Shown here: positions 1-5,497 of the stretch, piece by piece
How positions within the stretch are numbered: position 1 is the first letter of the stretch
Layout: every line of letters starts with the position of its first letter
Source of the DNA: Anaerolineae bacterium CG2_30_64_16
GTDB taxonomy: Bacteria > Chloroflexota > Anaerolineae > CG2-30-64-16
DNA length: 10,417 nt
Assembly (NCBI GenBank): GCA_001871755.1
Contig: MNXL01000120.1
Location: 1-10,417 of the forward strand
Reading direction: 5' to 3'
The notes under the pieces: generated by a model
Databases searched by the model: none
What the model was told of the DNA's origin: nothing
Seen by the model: the letters and a program-made list of their open reading frames with translations, nothing else
Made by a program: the position numbers and the translations under genes

Positions 1-112
1 CCCGAACCGCCGCGGCCAAGACGACCGCCACGCCGACGATGCAGACGATCTTCGCGACCGTCACGCCGAAGATAGAGGCAACCGTAAATCCCTGAGGTGG
101 CCGCGTTCGCAT
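1..112 (-). CDS. possible N-terminus of a membrane protein, cut by the window edge
   Basis: An open frame starts at an ATG at 110-112 and stays open to the window edge, giving about 37 residues. After a short polar, basic start (MRTRPPQG) nearly all residues are hydrophobic or small (FTVASIFGVTVAKIVCIVG, then VAVVLAAAV), which looks like one membrane segment or a signal anchor. It lies 107 bp downstream of the DUF433 gene on the same strand. No convincing ribosome-binding site is seen: the nearest purine-rich AGAGG is about 17 nt away. The family cannot be recognised from so little sequence, and the frame could be chance in GC-rich DNA. Confidence 0.3.
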   Translation of the reverse strand, partial: MRTRPPQGFTVASIFGVTVAKIVCIVGVAVVLAAAVR

Positions 113-218
113 TCGGTTGAAACGTCAAAGCCTCTAGAAGTGGTGAAGTGGGGATGAGCGGTTGATGGGCAACACGCGGACACGAATTTGTCCCTCATTC
201 CCATATCTGCCAGGGATC

Positions 219-455
219 TCATGCTGCGAGTAGCTCCACGGCATAGACGCTCTCATTCGCCAGCCATGAGGCATAAGTTAGCGCCTGATGAATATCGTCT
301 GGTTCCAGGTAGGGATAATCGGCGATGATTTCGTCTGGAGTCACCCCGTTGGCGATCAGATTGAGGATCAGCGATACGGTGACGCGCATACCGCGGACAC
401 AAGCACGTCCACCCATCACCTTGGGATCAAATGTAATGCGATCAAGACCTAGCAT
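219..455 (-). CDS. DUF433 family protein (antitoxin-like)
   Basis: 78 residues, matching DUF433 over almost its whole length: an I-x-x-DP opening (ITFDPKVMGG), the RACVRGMRVTV strand-turn region (usually G-x-P-x-I-R-G-T-R-x-x-V), then L-x-x-GVTPDEIIADYPYLEPDDI and an ALTYA helix. The family is a small winged-helix-like protein, often the antitoxin partner of a PIN-like DUF5615 toxin encoded just downstream. No such toxin follows here: the 218 bp downstream hold only a possible membrane-protein start. The start is supported by a GGAGGG ribosome-binding site 7 nt upstream (minus strand, around 462-467) and a promoter at 505-533. The family call is firm; an antitoxin role is unproven because the partner is missing. 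Confidence 0.85.
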   Translation of the reverse strand: MLGLDRITFDPKVMGGRACVRGMRVTVSLILNLIANGVTPDEIIADYPYLEPDDIHQALTYASWLANESVYAVELLAA

Positions 456-504
456 CGGGAACCCTCCGGCCTACGCTGTCCTTCGTTACGTACTGTTGCG
501 CAAT

Positions 505-533
505 AGTATACCACAGGTGAAAACAGGCAGCAA
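505..533 (-). promoter_or_regulatory. sigma-70-type promoter for the DUF433 gene
   Basis: On the minus strand the -35 box TTGCTG (528-533) and -10 box TATACT (505-510) are separated by exactly 17 bp. A TG one base before the -10 box adds an extended -10 element. Transcription would start near 498, about 40 nt before the DUF433 ATG. Found by eye only. Confidence 0.5.
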
Positions 534-589
534 TGGAGTTGCTGATCCCCGATCCCTTCTGATATCATTCCGGGCAGGGAGGGCGAGCC

Positions 590-964
590 ATGGATGCCGT
601 GCCGTTGCGGTTCATCGACGAGCAGATCGAAGTGGTCTTCGACGCGCCGCCGGTTTTCTCCAAGCGGCCGCCATGCCCGGATGGGTTCATCTGGCGCGGG
701 GCGCCCTATCGGGTGGCCGAGATGCTCGGTGAATGGCACGATTATCGCCGCCGCGGCGCGATGGCGCACAACATGCGCGACGCGCACCTTGCCACGGCTG
801 CACGCCGCGGGTCCTGGGGTGTAGGGCGCGCCTGCTTCCGCGTCCGCACCGCTGGTGGTCAGATCTTCGACTTGTACTACGATCGCGCGCCGCAGGGCGC
901 GGCGCAGCGCGGCGGGGCCTGGTGGCTCTACCGGGAGTTGGCGAGGGGTGAGGAAGAGACCTGA
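590..964 (+). CDS. DUF6504 family protein
   Basis: 124 residues. The C-terminal half carries the pattern I associate with DUF6504: FRVRTAGGQIFDLYYDRAP, a short basic linker, then GGAWWLYREL at the end. The N-terminal half has a conserved-looking segment around residues 38-52 (WRGAPYRVAEMLGEWHDY), which reads like the small beta-rich domain found in this family, often described as binding or modifying a cofactor or nucleic acid but without a known function. The start is supported by a GGGAGGG ribosome-binding site about 7 nt upstream. An ATG in another frame at 594 is a shadow. It stands alone, 125 bp before the FmdB gene, and need not belong to the metabolic locus. No signal peptide or membrane segment is visible. 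Confidence 0.78.
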   Translation: MDAVPLRFIDEQIEVVFDAPPVFSKRPPCPDGFIWRGAPYRVAEMLGEWHDYRRRGAMAHNMRDAHLATAARRGSWGVGRACFRVRTAGGQIFDLYYDRAPQGAAQRGGAWWLYRELARGEEET

Positions 965-1089
965 GATTGGGGCGAGACCATGTAACCTTCGCCGCCAGCA
1001 AGCATCCAAGCGAGGGAAACCGTCTGTGTAAGCGCGCGAGCGGAGGTTCGTTTTCGCGCCGAAAGACTTAGAAGGAGTTCAAGAAGCGT

Positions 1090-1299
1090 ATGCCGATCTA
1101 TGAATTCAGTTGTGGTGATTGTGAGCGCTCATTCGAGGAGCTGGTGCGCAGCGCGGACGCGGTCAAAGAGGTGGCTTGCCCGACTTGTGGCAGCCACCGG
1201 GTACGTCGGAAGATCTCGCTGTTTGCCGCGAGCGTGAATCCCGGTCGTGCCACGACGGGCGGTTCAACCGCCGCGAGCTGTGCGCCGGGCGGCGCCTGA
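1090..1299 (+). CDS. FmdB family zinc-ribbon protein
   Basis: 69 residues with the FmdB/CxxC_CxxC_SSSS signature: MPIYEFSCGDC at the start, then FEELV, then CPTCGS. The four zinc-ligand cysteines are C8, C11, C30 and C33, and the ribbon is complete. The rest (from about residue 45) is a low-complexity Gly/Ser/Ala/Thr tail with one extra Cys, typical of these proteins. FmdB was first described near formamidase genes as a putative regulator; most members have no proven role. The start is fixed by the conserved MPIYEF and by AAGGAG at 1072-1077, somewhat far (12 nt) from the ATG. It is convergent with the gntR region, with a strong hairpin between. Confidence 0.88.
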   Translation: MPIYEFSCGDCERSFEELVRSADAVKEVACPTCGSHRVRRKISLFAASVNPGRATTGGSTAASCAPGGA

Positions 1300-1344
1300 G
1301 GCATTCGCCGCTGAGCTGGCCGTGTGCCGTGCATCGATTGTTGA

Positions 1345-1383
1345 CGCAGAGGCCCGGACTCGCAATGAGCCCGGGCCTCTGCG
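1345..1383. terminator. strong GC-rich hairpin between convergent genes, possible bidirectional terminator
   Basis: Arms of 13 bp (1345-1357 and 1371-1383, CGCAGAGGCCCGG and its exact complement) pair perfectly. After one mismatch, three more pairs (1359-1361 with 1367-1369) close a 5-nt loop. It sits 45 bp after the fmdB stop and faces the 3' end of the gntR side. There is no T-run on either side, so it is not a classic intrinsic terminator; a transcript-stabilising hairpin or a repeat element is equally possible. Confidence 0.45.
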
Positions 1384-1460
1384 CGCTGGCCGCGCGCGAG
1401 CAATGCCCGCGCCAACACCCCGCCAACGTGTCCGGCCGCGCCGGTGATCAGGACGGTCAT
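1377..1460 (-). pseudogene. remnant of an NAD(P)-dependent epimerase/reductase, N-terminal Rossmann motif only
   Basis: Reading from the ATG at 1458-1460, the first residues are MTVLITGAAGHVGGVLARAL, then LARG. This is an exact extended-SDR N-terminus: beta strand, TGxxGxxG dinucleotide-binding motif, then the first helix. After about residue 26 the frame runs into the 1345-1383 hairpin and stops resembling any SDR; the normal ~280-320 residue body is absent. It begins 30 bp after the gntR stop on the same strand, so it was probably a second gene in the gntR transcript, deleted or replaced from the hairpin onward. The frame stays open further, but that part reads as non-coding. No clear ribosome-binding site remains. 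Confidence 0.55.
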
Positions 1461-1490
1461 GGGGCCAGTCTCAGCGCGCTGATTCCCATC

Positions 1491-2171
1491 TCACGCGCTC
1501 GTCCCGGCGCCCAGTTGCCAATGTTCCCCTTCCTCTTGCATCACGCGGTCAAGGATGGTATCACGGGTGCCCTGAACTTCATCCAGCATGGCCGCACGGG
1601 CGGCCGCGGCGTCCCGCTTCTGAAGCGCCTCGACGATGCGGGCGTGGGTAGTCTCTTGGGTTTTCCCGGCCTGGCGCATGACCATGAAGCGGGCCAGGCG
1701 GTCGTGGACGCGGCCCAGGTGGCTGGTCAGCTCATCGTTGCCCGATGCTTGGGCGATGATGTGGTGAAAACGCCGATTCTCGTCGGTGTAGCGGTCATAG
1801 GATTCGTCGTCGTCACCTGTATACCCGGCGTGCACGCTGGCCAACTGGTCGAGTTGCAGTGCGGTGATACGTTCGACCGCCCGCTCGATGGCCGCGAGTT
1901 CCAGGATCTCTCGCAGATCGAGCATGTCTCGCAACTGCTTCAACGTCAGGCTGGTGACGAAATAGCCGGAGCGCGGCTTGATCGTGATCAACCCCTCCTG
2001 GCTGAGCATTTGGAGCGCATCGCGTACCGGCGACACGCTGATGCCGTATTGCTGAGCCAGCTCCTGGATGGCCAGACGCTCGCCCGGCCGCAGGTGACCC
2101 GTGATGATGGCGCGGCGGATATCGCGATGAATTCTCTCTTTTGAAGTACTTTCCGACACAGAGACGGCCAT
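1491..2171 (-). CDS. GntR family transcriptional regulator, FCD (FadR-like) subfamily
   Basis: 226 residues from the chosen start. Residues 12-73 form the GntR winged helix: RIHRDIRRAIITGHLRPGERL, LAQQYGISVSPVRDAL (recognition helix), then LSQEGLI and RSGYFV for the wing. Residues 78-205 form the all-helical FCD ligand-binding domain with RFHHIIAQASGN (metal-site His 136 in the FHxxLxxASGN motif, Asp 130 before it) and THARIVEAL (His 176). Where many FCD proteins have a third His in the last helix, this one seems to have Glu 198. The start at 2171 is preferred over an in-frame ATG at 2222 because GGAGGT (2179-2184) lies 7 nt before it. Divergent from the mttB operon with a shared promoter region, it most likely controls that operon in response to a carboxylate-type ligand; this role is inferred. 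Confidence 0.9.
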   Translation of the reverse strand: MAVSVSESTSKERIHRDIRRAIITGHLRPGERLAIQELAQQYGISVSPVRDALQMLSQEGLITIKPRSGYFVTSLTLKQLRDMLDLREILELAAIERAVERITALQLDQLASVHAGYTGDDDESYDRYTDENRRFHHIIAQASGNDELTSHLGRVHDRLARFMVMRQAGKTQETTHARIVEALQKRDAAAARAAMLDEVQGTRDTILDRVMQEEGEHWQLGAGTSA

Positions 2172-2237
2172 GTGACATACCTCCAGAAGTGAACGGGGCG
2201 ACGCGGGCGACACGCTTTGCAAGAGGGCGCCTACGCC

Positions 2238-2266
2238 TTTATACCACAGAACGGTTCAACTGACAA
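2238..2266 (-). promoter_or_regulatory. sigma-70-type promoter for the gntR gene
   Basis: On the minus strand, TTGTCA (2261-2266) and TATAAA (2238-2243) are separated by exactly 17 bp. The predicted start is near 2231, giving a leader of about 60 nt. This position also supports the downstream GTG-free start at 2171: the alternative ATG at 2222 would lie only about 9 nt from the transcript 5' end with no ribosome-binding site. Confidence 0.6.
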
Positions 2267-2283
2267 CTCTGATATTGCAGAGT
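2266..2283. promoter_or_regulatory. palindrome, candidate GntR operator
   Basis: A perfect inverted repeat with 6-bp arms ACTCTG (2266-2271) and CAGAGT (2278-2283) around 6 nt. It touches the gntR -35 box and lies about 40 bp upstream of the mttB -35 box, a position suited to autorepression and to control of the divergent operon. It does not match a GntR consensus that I can name; the call rests on symmetry and position. Confidence 0.35.
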
Positions 2284-2324
2284 ACCTCCATTAGGATGAG
2301 ATGAAATGCACAGATGGCCTGATT

Positions 2325-2353
2325 TTGACATCACATGGGTTGAGTGATATAGT
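2325..2353 (+). promoter_or_regulatory. near-consensus sigma-70-type promoter for the mttB-led operon
   Basis: The -35 box TTGACA (2325-2330) is a perfect consensus and the -10 box TATAGT (2348-2353) has one mismatch; the spacer is exactly 17 bp. Transcription would start near 2360, about 75 nt before the first mttB ATG, which has GAGGT (2422-2426) as ribosome-binding site 8 nt upstream. Such a strong basal promoter beside a GntR regulator suggests control by repression. Confidence 0.65.
2330..2348. promoter_or_regulatory. short inverted repeat inside the mttB promoter spacer
   Basis: Arms ATCAC (2330-2334) and GTGAT (2344-2348) flank 9 nt and lie between the -35 and -10 boxes. A repressor bound here would block polymerase directly. 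The arms are only 5 bp, so chance is possible. Confidence 0.22.
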
Positions 2354-2434
2354 ATGCTCCTGCGAGCGGACATGCAGTCCGCTTCCGCCAGCTTTTCGCG
2401 GTCTTTCCCAGAACACTACCCGAGGTAAGAGGCT

Positions 2435-3892
2435 ATGATCCGAACCCACGGCACCAGCATGACCAGCGCCCATTACGCGCGCATGGGAGAGCAGGAGCGA
2501 GAAGGGATCCACACGGCTGCGCTGGAGATCCTCCAGCGGGTGGGCGTGGAGGTCCACGATGAGCAGGCCCGCGAGATCCTGGCCGGTGGTGGCGCTACCG
2601 TCGATGGCGTGCGCGTGCACATTCCCGAGTACATGGTTGCCAGGGCGTTTGCCACGGCCCCTCAGCGCATGACCCTCTACGACCGCACCGGCAAGGTCGC
2701 GCTGCGCGCCGGCGGCTACAACACCTACTACGGTGGTGGTTCTGACTGCCTGAACATCCTGGATCATCGCACCGGCCAGCGCCGCCGTCCGGTGCTGGCG
2801 GACGTGGTTCAGGCTGCGCGGCTGATCGACGCGCTGCCGGAGCTGGATTTTGTCATGTCGATGGTGCTGCCCGAGGACGTGGACCAGAGCATTTACGACC
2901 GCTACCAGTTGGAGGTCATGCTCAACAACACCACCAAGCCGATCGTGTTCGTCTCGCCCGATTTCGAGGGCTGCAAGGCGGCGGTCGAGATGTGCGAAGT
3001 GGTGGCCGGCGGCGTCGAGAGCTTCTGCCGGCGGCCGTTCGCCACCTGCTATATCAACGTCACCTCGGGCCTGATCGCCAACCAGGAAGCGCTGCAAAAG
3101 TGTATCTATCTGGCTGAGAAGGGCTTGCCGATGCTGTGGATCCCGCTCAACGCGGGCGGCGTGAACTCGCCGGTTACCATCGCGGGGTGCATGGCCGCGA
3201 TGGACGCCGGGATCCTCCTGGGCATCGTGTTGGCGCAGTTGGTCAACCCGGGGACGCCGGTCGCGGTGCCGGGTTGGAATGGCGGGCCGTACAACTTGAA
3301 GACCATGGTCGGCAACTATGTGCTGGCCGACGAGCAGGGTGTGCCCACCGAGATGGGCCGCTACTACAACGTCCCGGTGTTTGGCCTGGGCGGCAGCACC
3401 GACTCCAAGGCGCTCGATCAGCAATCCGGCTTCGAGGTCACCCTCAGCCTGATGACCGCGCTGCTGCACGGCGCCAACATCGTCCACGATGTGGGTTTCA
3501 TGGATGCCGGCATGCAGGCTTCGTTTCAACTGTTGGCCATCGCCAACGACATCATCGGCTTTATCCGCGCGGCCACCAGGGGGGTCCCGGTGGACGACGA
3601 AACCCTGGCGTTGGATGTGATCGAGGAGTTAGGGCCCACCGGAAACTACCTGGATCACGAACACACGCTGCGCCACTACCGCGAGCCATTCTACGGCAAG
3701 CTGATCGACAAGCTGCCCTACTCTCGCTGGGAGAAGAAGGGCGCCACCACGATGGAGGCTCGCGCGTCGCAGATGGTGGACGAAATCCTGACAAAGCACC
3801 AGGTCGCGCCGCTCTCGGAAGAGGTACAGCGGGGCGTGCGCGCGATCGTGGAGCGCGAACAGGCCTGGATCGACGGCCAGCGGCAGCCATAA
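2435..3892 (+). CDS. MttB family (trimethylamine/betaine methyltransferase-like) corrinoid-dependent methyltransferase, first copy
   Basis: 485 residues, the usual length for the MttB superfamily (COG5598, TIM-barrel methyltransferases that move a methyl group from a quaternary or tertiary amine to a corrinoid protein). Family landmarks: HTAALEILQRVGVEV near the N-terminus, NNTTKP at 164-169, the GGVNSPVT segment, GSTDSKALDQQSG around 320-332 and HDVGFMD at 351-357. No in-frame TAG occurs, so it lacks pyrrolysine and belongs to the large non-Pyl branch, whose studied members demethylate glycine betaine (MtgB), proline betaine, carnitine or gamma-butyrobetaine. Its substrate cannot be read from the sequence. 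It is the first gene of the operon, 17 bp before the PLP-enzyme gene. No corrinoid protein gene is adjacent, which is unusual; the partner must be elsewhere. Cytoplasmic, no signal peptide. Confidence 0.92.
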   Translation: MIRTHGTSMTSAHYARMGEQEREGIHTAALEILQRVGVEVHDEQAREILAGGGATVDGVRVHIPEYMVARAFATAPQRMTLYDRTGKVALRAGGYNTYYGGGSDCLNILDHRTGQRRRPVLADVVQAARLIDALPELDFVMSMVLPEDVDQSIYDRYQLEVMLNNTTKPIVFVSPDFEGCKAAVEMCEVVAGGVESFCRRPFATCYINVTSGLIANQEALQKCIYLAEKGLPMLWIPLNAGGVNSPVTIAGCMAAMDAGILLGIVLAQLVNPGTPVAVPGWNGGPYNLKTMVGNYVLADEQGVPTEMGRYYNVPVFGLGGSTDSKALDQQSGFEVTLSLMTALLHGANIVHDVGFMDAGMQASFQLLAIANDIIGFIRAATRGVPVDDETLALDVIEELGPTGNYLDHEHTLRHYREPFYGKLIDKLPYSRWEKKGATTMEARASQMVDEILTKHQVAPLSEEVQRGVRAIVEREQAWIDGQRQP

Positions 3893-3909
3893 CCTTGGGG
3901 AGTCCAACC

Positions 3910-5166
3910 ATGCACGATGAAGGACAGTTTTTCATGAGAGAGCCGTGGGTCTACGACCCCAACGCGCTCCAGCCCTCCGCTGGCGACGCGGAATGGGGGT
4001 TCGCGACCAAGGCTCTGCACGCGGGTTTCCACCCGCTGGACGACCTGGAGCGTTTCCGTGCATTCGCGCCGCCCATCGTGCCGTCGATGACTTTTCCGTA
4101 TCAACGGTTCGACAAGATCCCGTACCCGGTCTACGGCCGCACCAAGACGCCGACGGCCGCGCTGCTCGAAGAGCGGCTGGCGACCTTGGAGGGAGGTGAG
4201 GCGTGTGTCACGGCTGGCTCCGGCTCGCAGGCGCTCTTCAATCTGATCTTCACGATCGCCCGGCCCGGCGACAATGTCGTCACGACGCTGAATATCTTCG
4301 GGGAAGGGTACAAGCAGGCCGCTTCCATCTTCCCGGAGCGCTGCGGCGTGCAGTTTCGCTTCGTGGAGGACCCCGCAGACCCGGCGTCCTGGGCGCGCGA
4401 GATCGATGACCGCACAAAGCTCGTCTGGGTCGAAACCCCGAGCAACCCATGTCTCTTTGTCACCGACATCAGGGCGGTCGCCGACGTGGCGCACGCGCGC
4501 GGCGTGCCGTTGCTGGTGGACAACACTACCGCCACCGCGGCGTTGCAGCAGCCACTGGCGCTGGGTGCGGACATCGTCCTGCTCTCCATCACCAAGTTTC
4601 TCTCGGGCAACGCCACCGTGTTGGGTGGCGCCATTGTCGGGCCGGAGGCGTTGACCGAGGATATCCGTTGGAACACCACCGAGTTCATCGGCGCGATCAT
4701 GCAGCCGTTCGACTCGTGGCTCACCCTTCAGTATCTGGAGACGCTGGCGCTGCGAATGGATCGGCACAGCGCCAACGCCCAGCGGGTCGCCGAATTCCTG
4801 GTCGCGCACCCCAAGGTCAAGCTCGTCAACTACCCCGGCCTGCCGGACCATCCGCAACATGACCTGGCGAAGCGGCAGATGAAGGCCAACGGGGGCCTGC
4901 TCTCGTTCGCGGCGCCAGGGGGCATCCCGGCCGTGGGCCGCGTGGTGGACAGCTTCAAGCTGATCATCCACGCCGTGACCTTCGGCGCCAGTCGCACGAT
5001 CTGCATGCACCCGCGCACAATCACGCACGAACACATGACGCCGGCCGAGCGCGACCGGGCCGGCATCGACGACGGGCTGATCCGGCTCTCCGTGGGCCTG
5101 GAAGAATCGGACGACATCATCGCCGACCTGGACCAGGCGTTGGCGAAGCTATCCGTGACAAGGTGA
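3910..5166 (+). CDS. gamma-family PLP enzyme (Cys/Met metabolism, trans-sulfuration fold)
   Basis: 418 residues. PLP-site landmarks are in order: Y75-G-R77 (phosphate contact from the neighbouring subunit, followed by TKTPTAALLEERLATLEGG), D204 in VDNTTAT (pyridine nitrogen), K229 in SITKF (Schiff base) and R392 in GLIRLSVGLE (substrate carboxylate). This is the fold of cystathionine gamma-synthase, O-acetylhomoserine sulfhydrylase and methionine gamma-lyase. The active-site Tyr of the usual YGG/YGC motif appears to be Phe (F130 in IFGEG), and the usual GHSD after the Lys is GNAT, so the exact reaction should not be assumed. The start at 3910 is chosen for GGGGAG just upstream (3896-3902); the frame is open far upstream inside mttB, but that part is a shadow. 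The stop codon is part of the first 8-mer of the following array. Confidence 0.9.
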   Translation: MHDEGQFFMREPWVYDPNALQPSAGDAEWGFATKALHAGFHPLDDLERFRAFAPPIVPSMTFPYQRFDKIPYPVYGRTKTPTAALLEERLATLEGGEACVTAGSGSQALFNLIFTIARPGDNVVTTLNIFGEGYKQAASIFPERCGVQFRFVEDPADPASWAREIDDRTKLVWVETPSNPCLFVTDIRAVADVAHARGVPLLVDNTTATAALQQPLALGADIVLLSITKFLSGNATVLGGAIVGPEALTEDIRWNTTEFIGAIMQPFDSWLTLQYLETLALRMDRHSANAQRVAEFLVAHPKVKLVNYPGLPDHPQHDLAKRQMKANGGLLSFAAPGGIPAVGRVVDSFKLIIHAVTFGASRTICMHPRTITHEHMTPAERDRAGIDDGLIRLSVGLEESDDIIADLDQALAKLSVTR

Positions 5167-5254
5167 CAAGGTGACGGGGTAAATTGGTAAATTAGTAACG
5201 GGGTAAATTGGTAAATTAGTAACGGGGTGACGGGGTGACCAGGTGACCAGGTGA
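5159..5254 (+). repeat. tandem array of twelve 8-mers (NNNGGTRA type)
   Basis: Exact 8-bp phasing gives twelve units: CAAGGTGA twice, then CGGGGTAA-ATTGGTAA-ATTAGTAA twice (a 24-bp higher-order unit at 5175-5198 and 5199-5222), CGGGGTGA twice, CCAGGTGA twice. Ten of the twelve end in GGTGA or GGTAA; the other two are ATTAGTAA. The array begins inside the last codons of the PLP-enzyme gene and supplies its TGA stop. Because 8 is not a multiple of 3 and every unit contains TGA or TAA, plus-strand translation is stopped in all three frames. It resembles the short tandemly repeated sequences known from filamentous cyanobacteria. Confidence 0.95.
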
Positions 5255-5256
5255 CA

Positions 5257-5290
5257 CCGATGCTGTGCATCGAGACGATGCCCGCATCGG
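5257..5290. repeat. 34-nt long hairpin built from four alternating hexamer arms
   Basis: CCGATGC (5257-5263) pairs with GCATCGG (5284-5290), and GCATCG (5267-5272) pairs with CGATGC (5276-5281), with TGT/CC as internal loop and AGA as apical loop. The same arms can also form two small side-by-side hairpins (5258-5272 and 5276-5289). It follows the 8-mer array directly. The remainder up to about 5346 shows nothing recognisable to me. Confidence 0.5.
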
Positions 5291-5346
5291 ACAACCACAC
5301 ACACTTTGTGACTGAGGCGAGTATGAGAGTTGACCCGAAGCGAACC

Positions 5347-5468
5347 CTCCGTCCGCTGTGGTCGGTGGGACTCCATCCGCTGTGGCCGGTCTCCTGACCG
5401 AGCCACCGCCACCGCGCGAATTCTTTGGGACTCCATCCGCTGTGGCCGGTCTCCTGACCGAGCCACCG
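5347..5468. repeat. 60-bp-period direct repeat, two full copies and one partial
   Basis: A 43-bp block at 5366-5408 recurs without change at 5426-5468, exactly 60 bp later. A partial, diverged copy of its middle (CTCCGTCCGCTGTGGTCGGT) precedes it at 5347-5366. Each full copy holds a small hairpin CGGTC-TCCT-GACCG. The block ends about 18 bp before the ribosome-binding site of the racemase-like gene. With the 8-mer array and the long hairpin it fills most of the 331-bp gap (5167-5497), in which I see no gene. Confidence 0.92.
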
Positions 5469-5497
5469 TGGGAATCCTTTGGGGCTGAGGTGAACTG

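Noticed and set aside
449..1009. Minus-strand frame of 186 codons opposite the DUF6504 gene
   Set aside because: Composition is Arg/Pro/Ala-rich and unstructured, and the plus-strand gene has a recognisable family and ribosome-binding site.
1176..2144. Plus-strand frame of 322 codons opposite gntR
   Set aside because: It is antisense to a clear GntR/FCD gene and overlaps fmdB in another frame.
2291..3529. Long minus-strand open frame (412 codons) opposite the first mttB
   Set aside because: It mirrors a clear conserved family protein; its translation is rich in His, Arg and Asp with no known motif, a typical antisense shadow in GC-rich DNA.
2435..3892. Pyrrolysine-containing methyltransferase
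   Set aside because: Neither MttB-like frame has an internal TAG; both are complete without readthrough.
3136..3909. Upstream extension of the PLP-enzyme frame into mttB
   Set aside because: The extension is a frame shadow of mttB; conserved sequence and the ribosome-binding site place the start at 3910.
3718..5034. Minus-strand open frame of 438 codons across the mttB/PLP junction
   Set aside because: It is antisense to two well-supported genes and shows no family features.
5159..5468. CRISPR array
   Set aside because: Units are 8 bp in direct tandem with no unique spacers, and the 60-bp-period repeat has only two full copies with a 17-bp gap; no cas gene is near.
5167..5497. Cobalamin or SAM riboswitch before the racemase-like gene
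   Set aside because: The gap is explained by repeats and a hairpin; I cannot find the conserved core sequences of these riboswitches.
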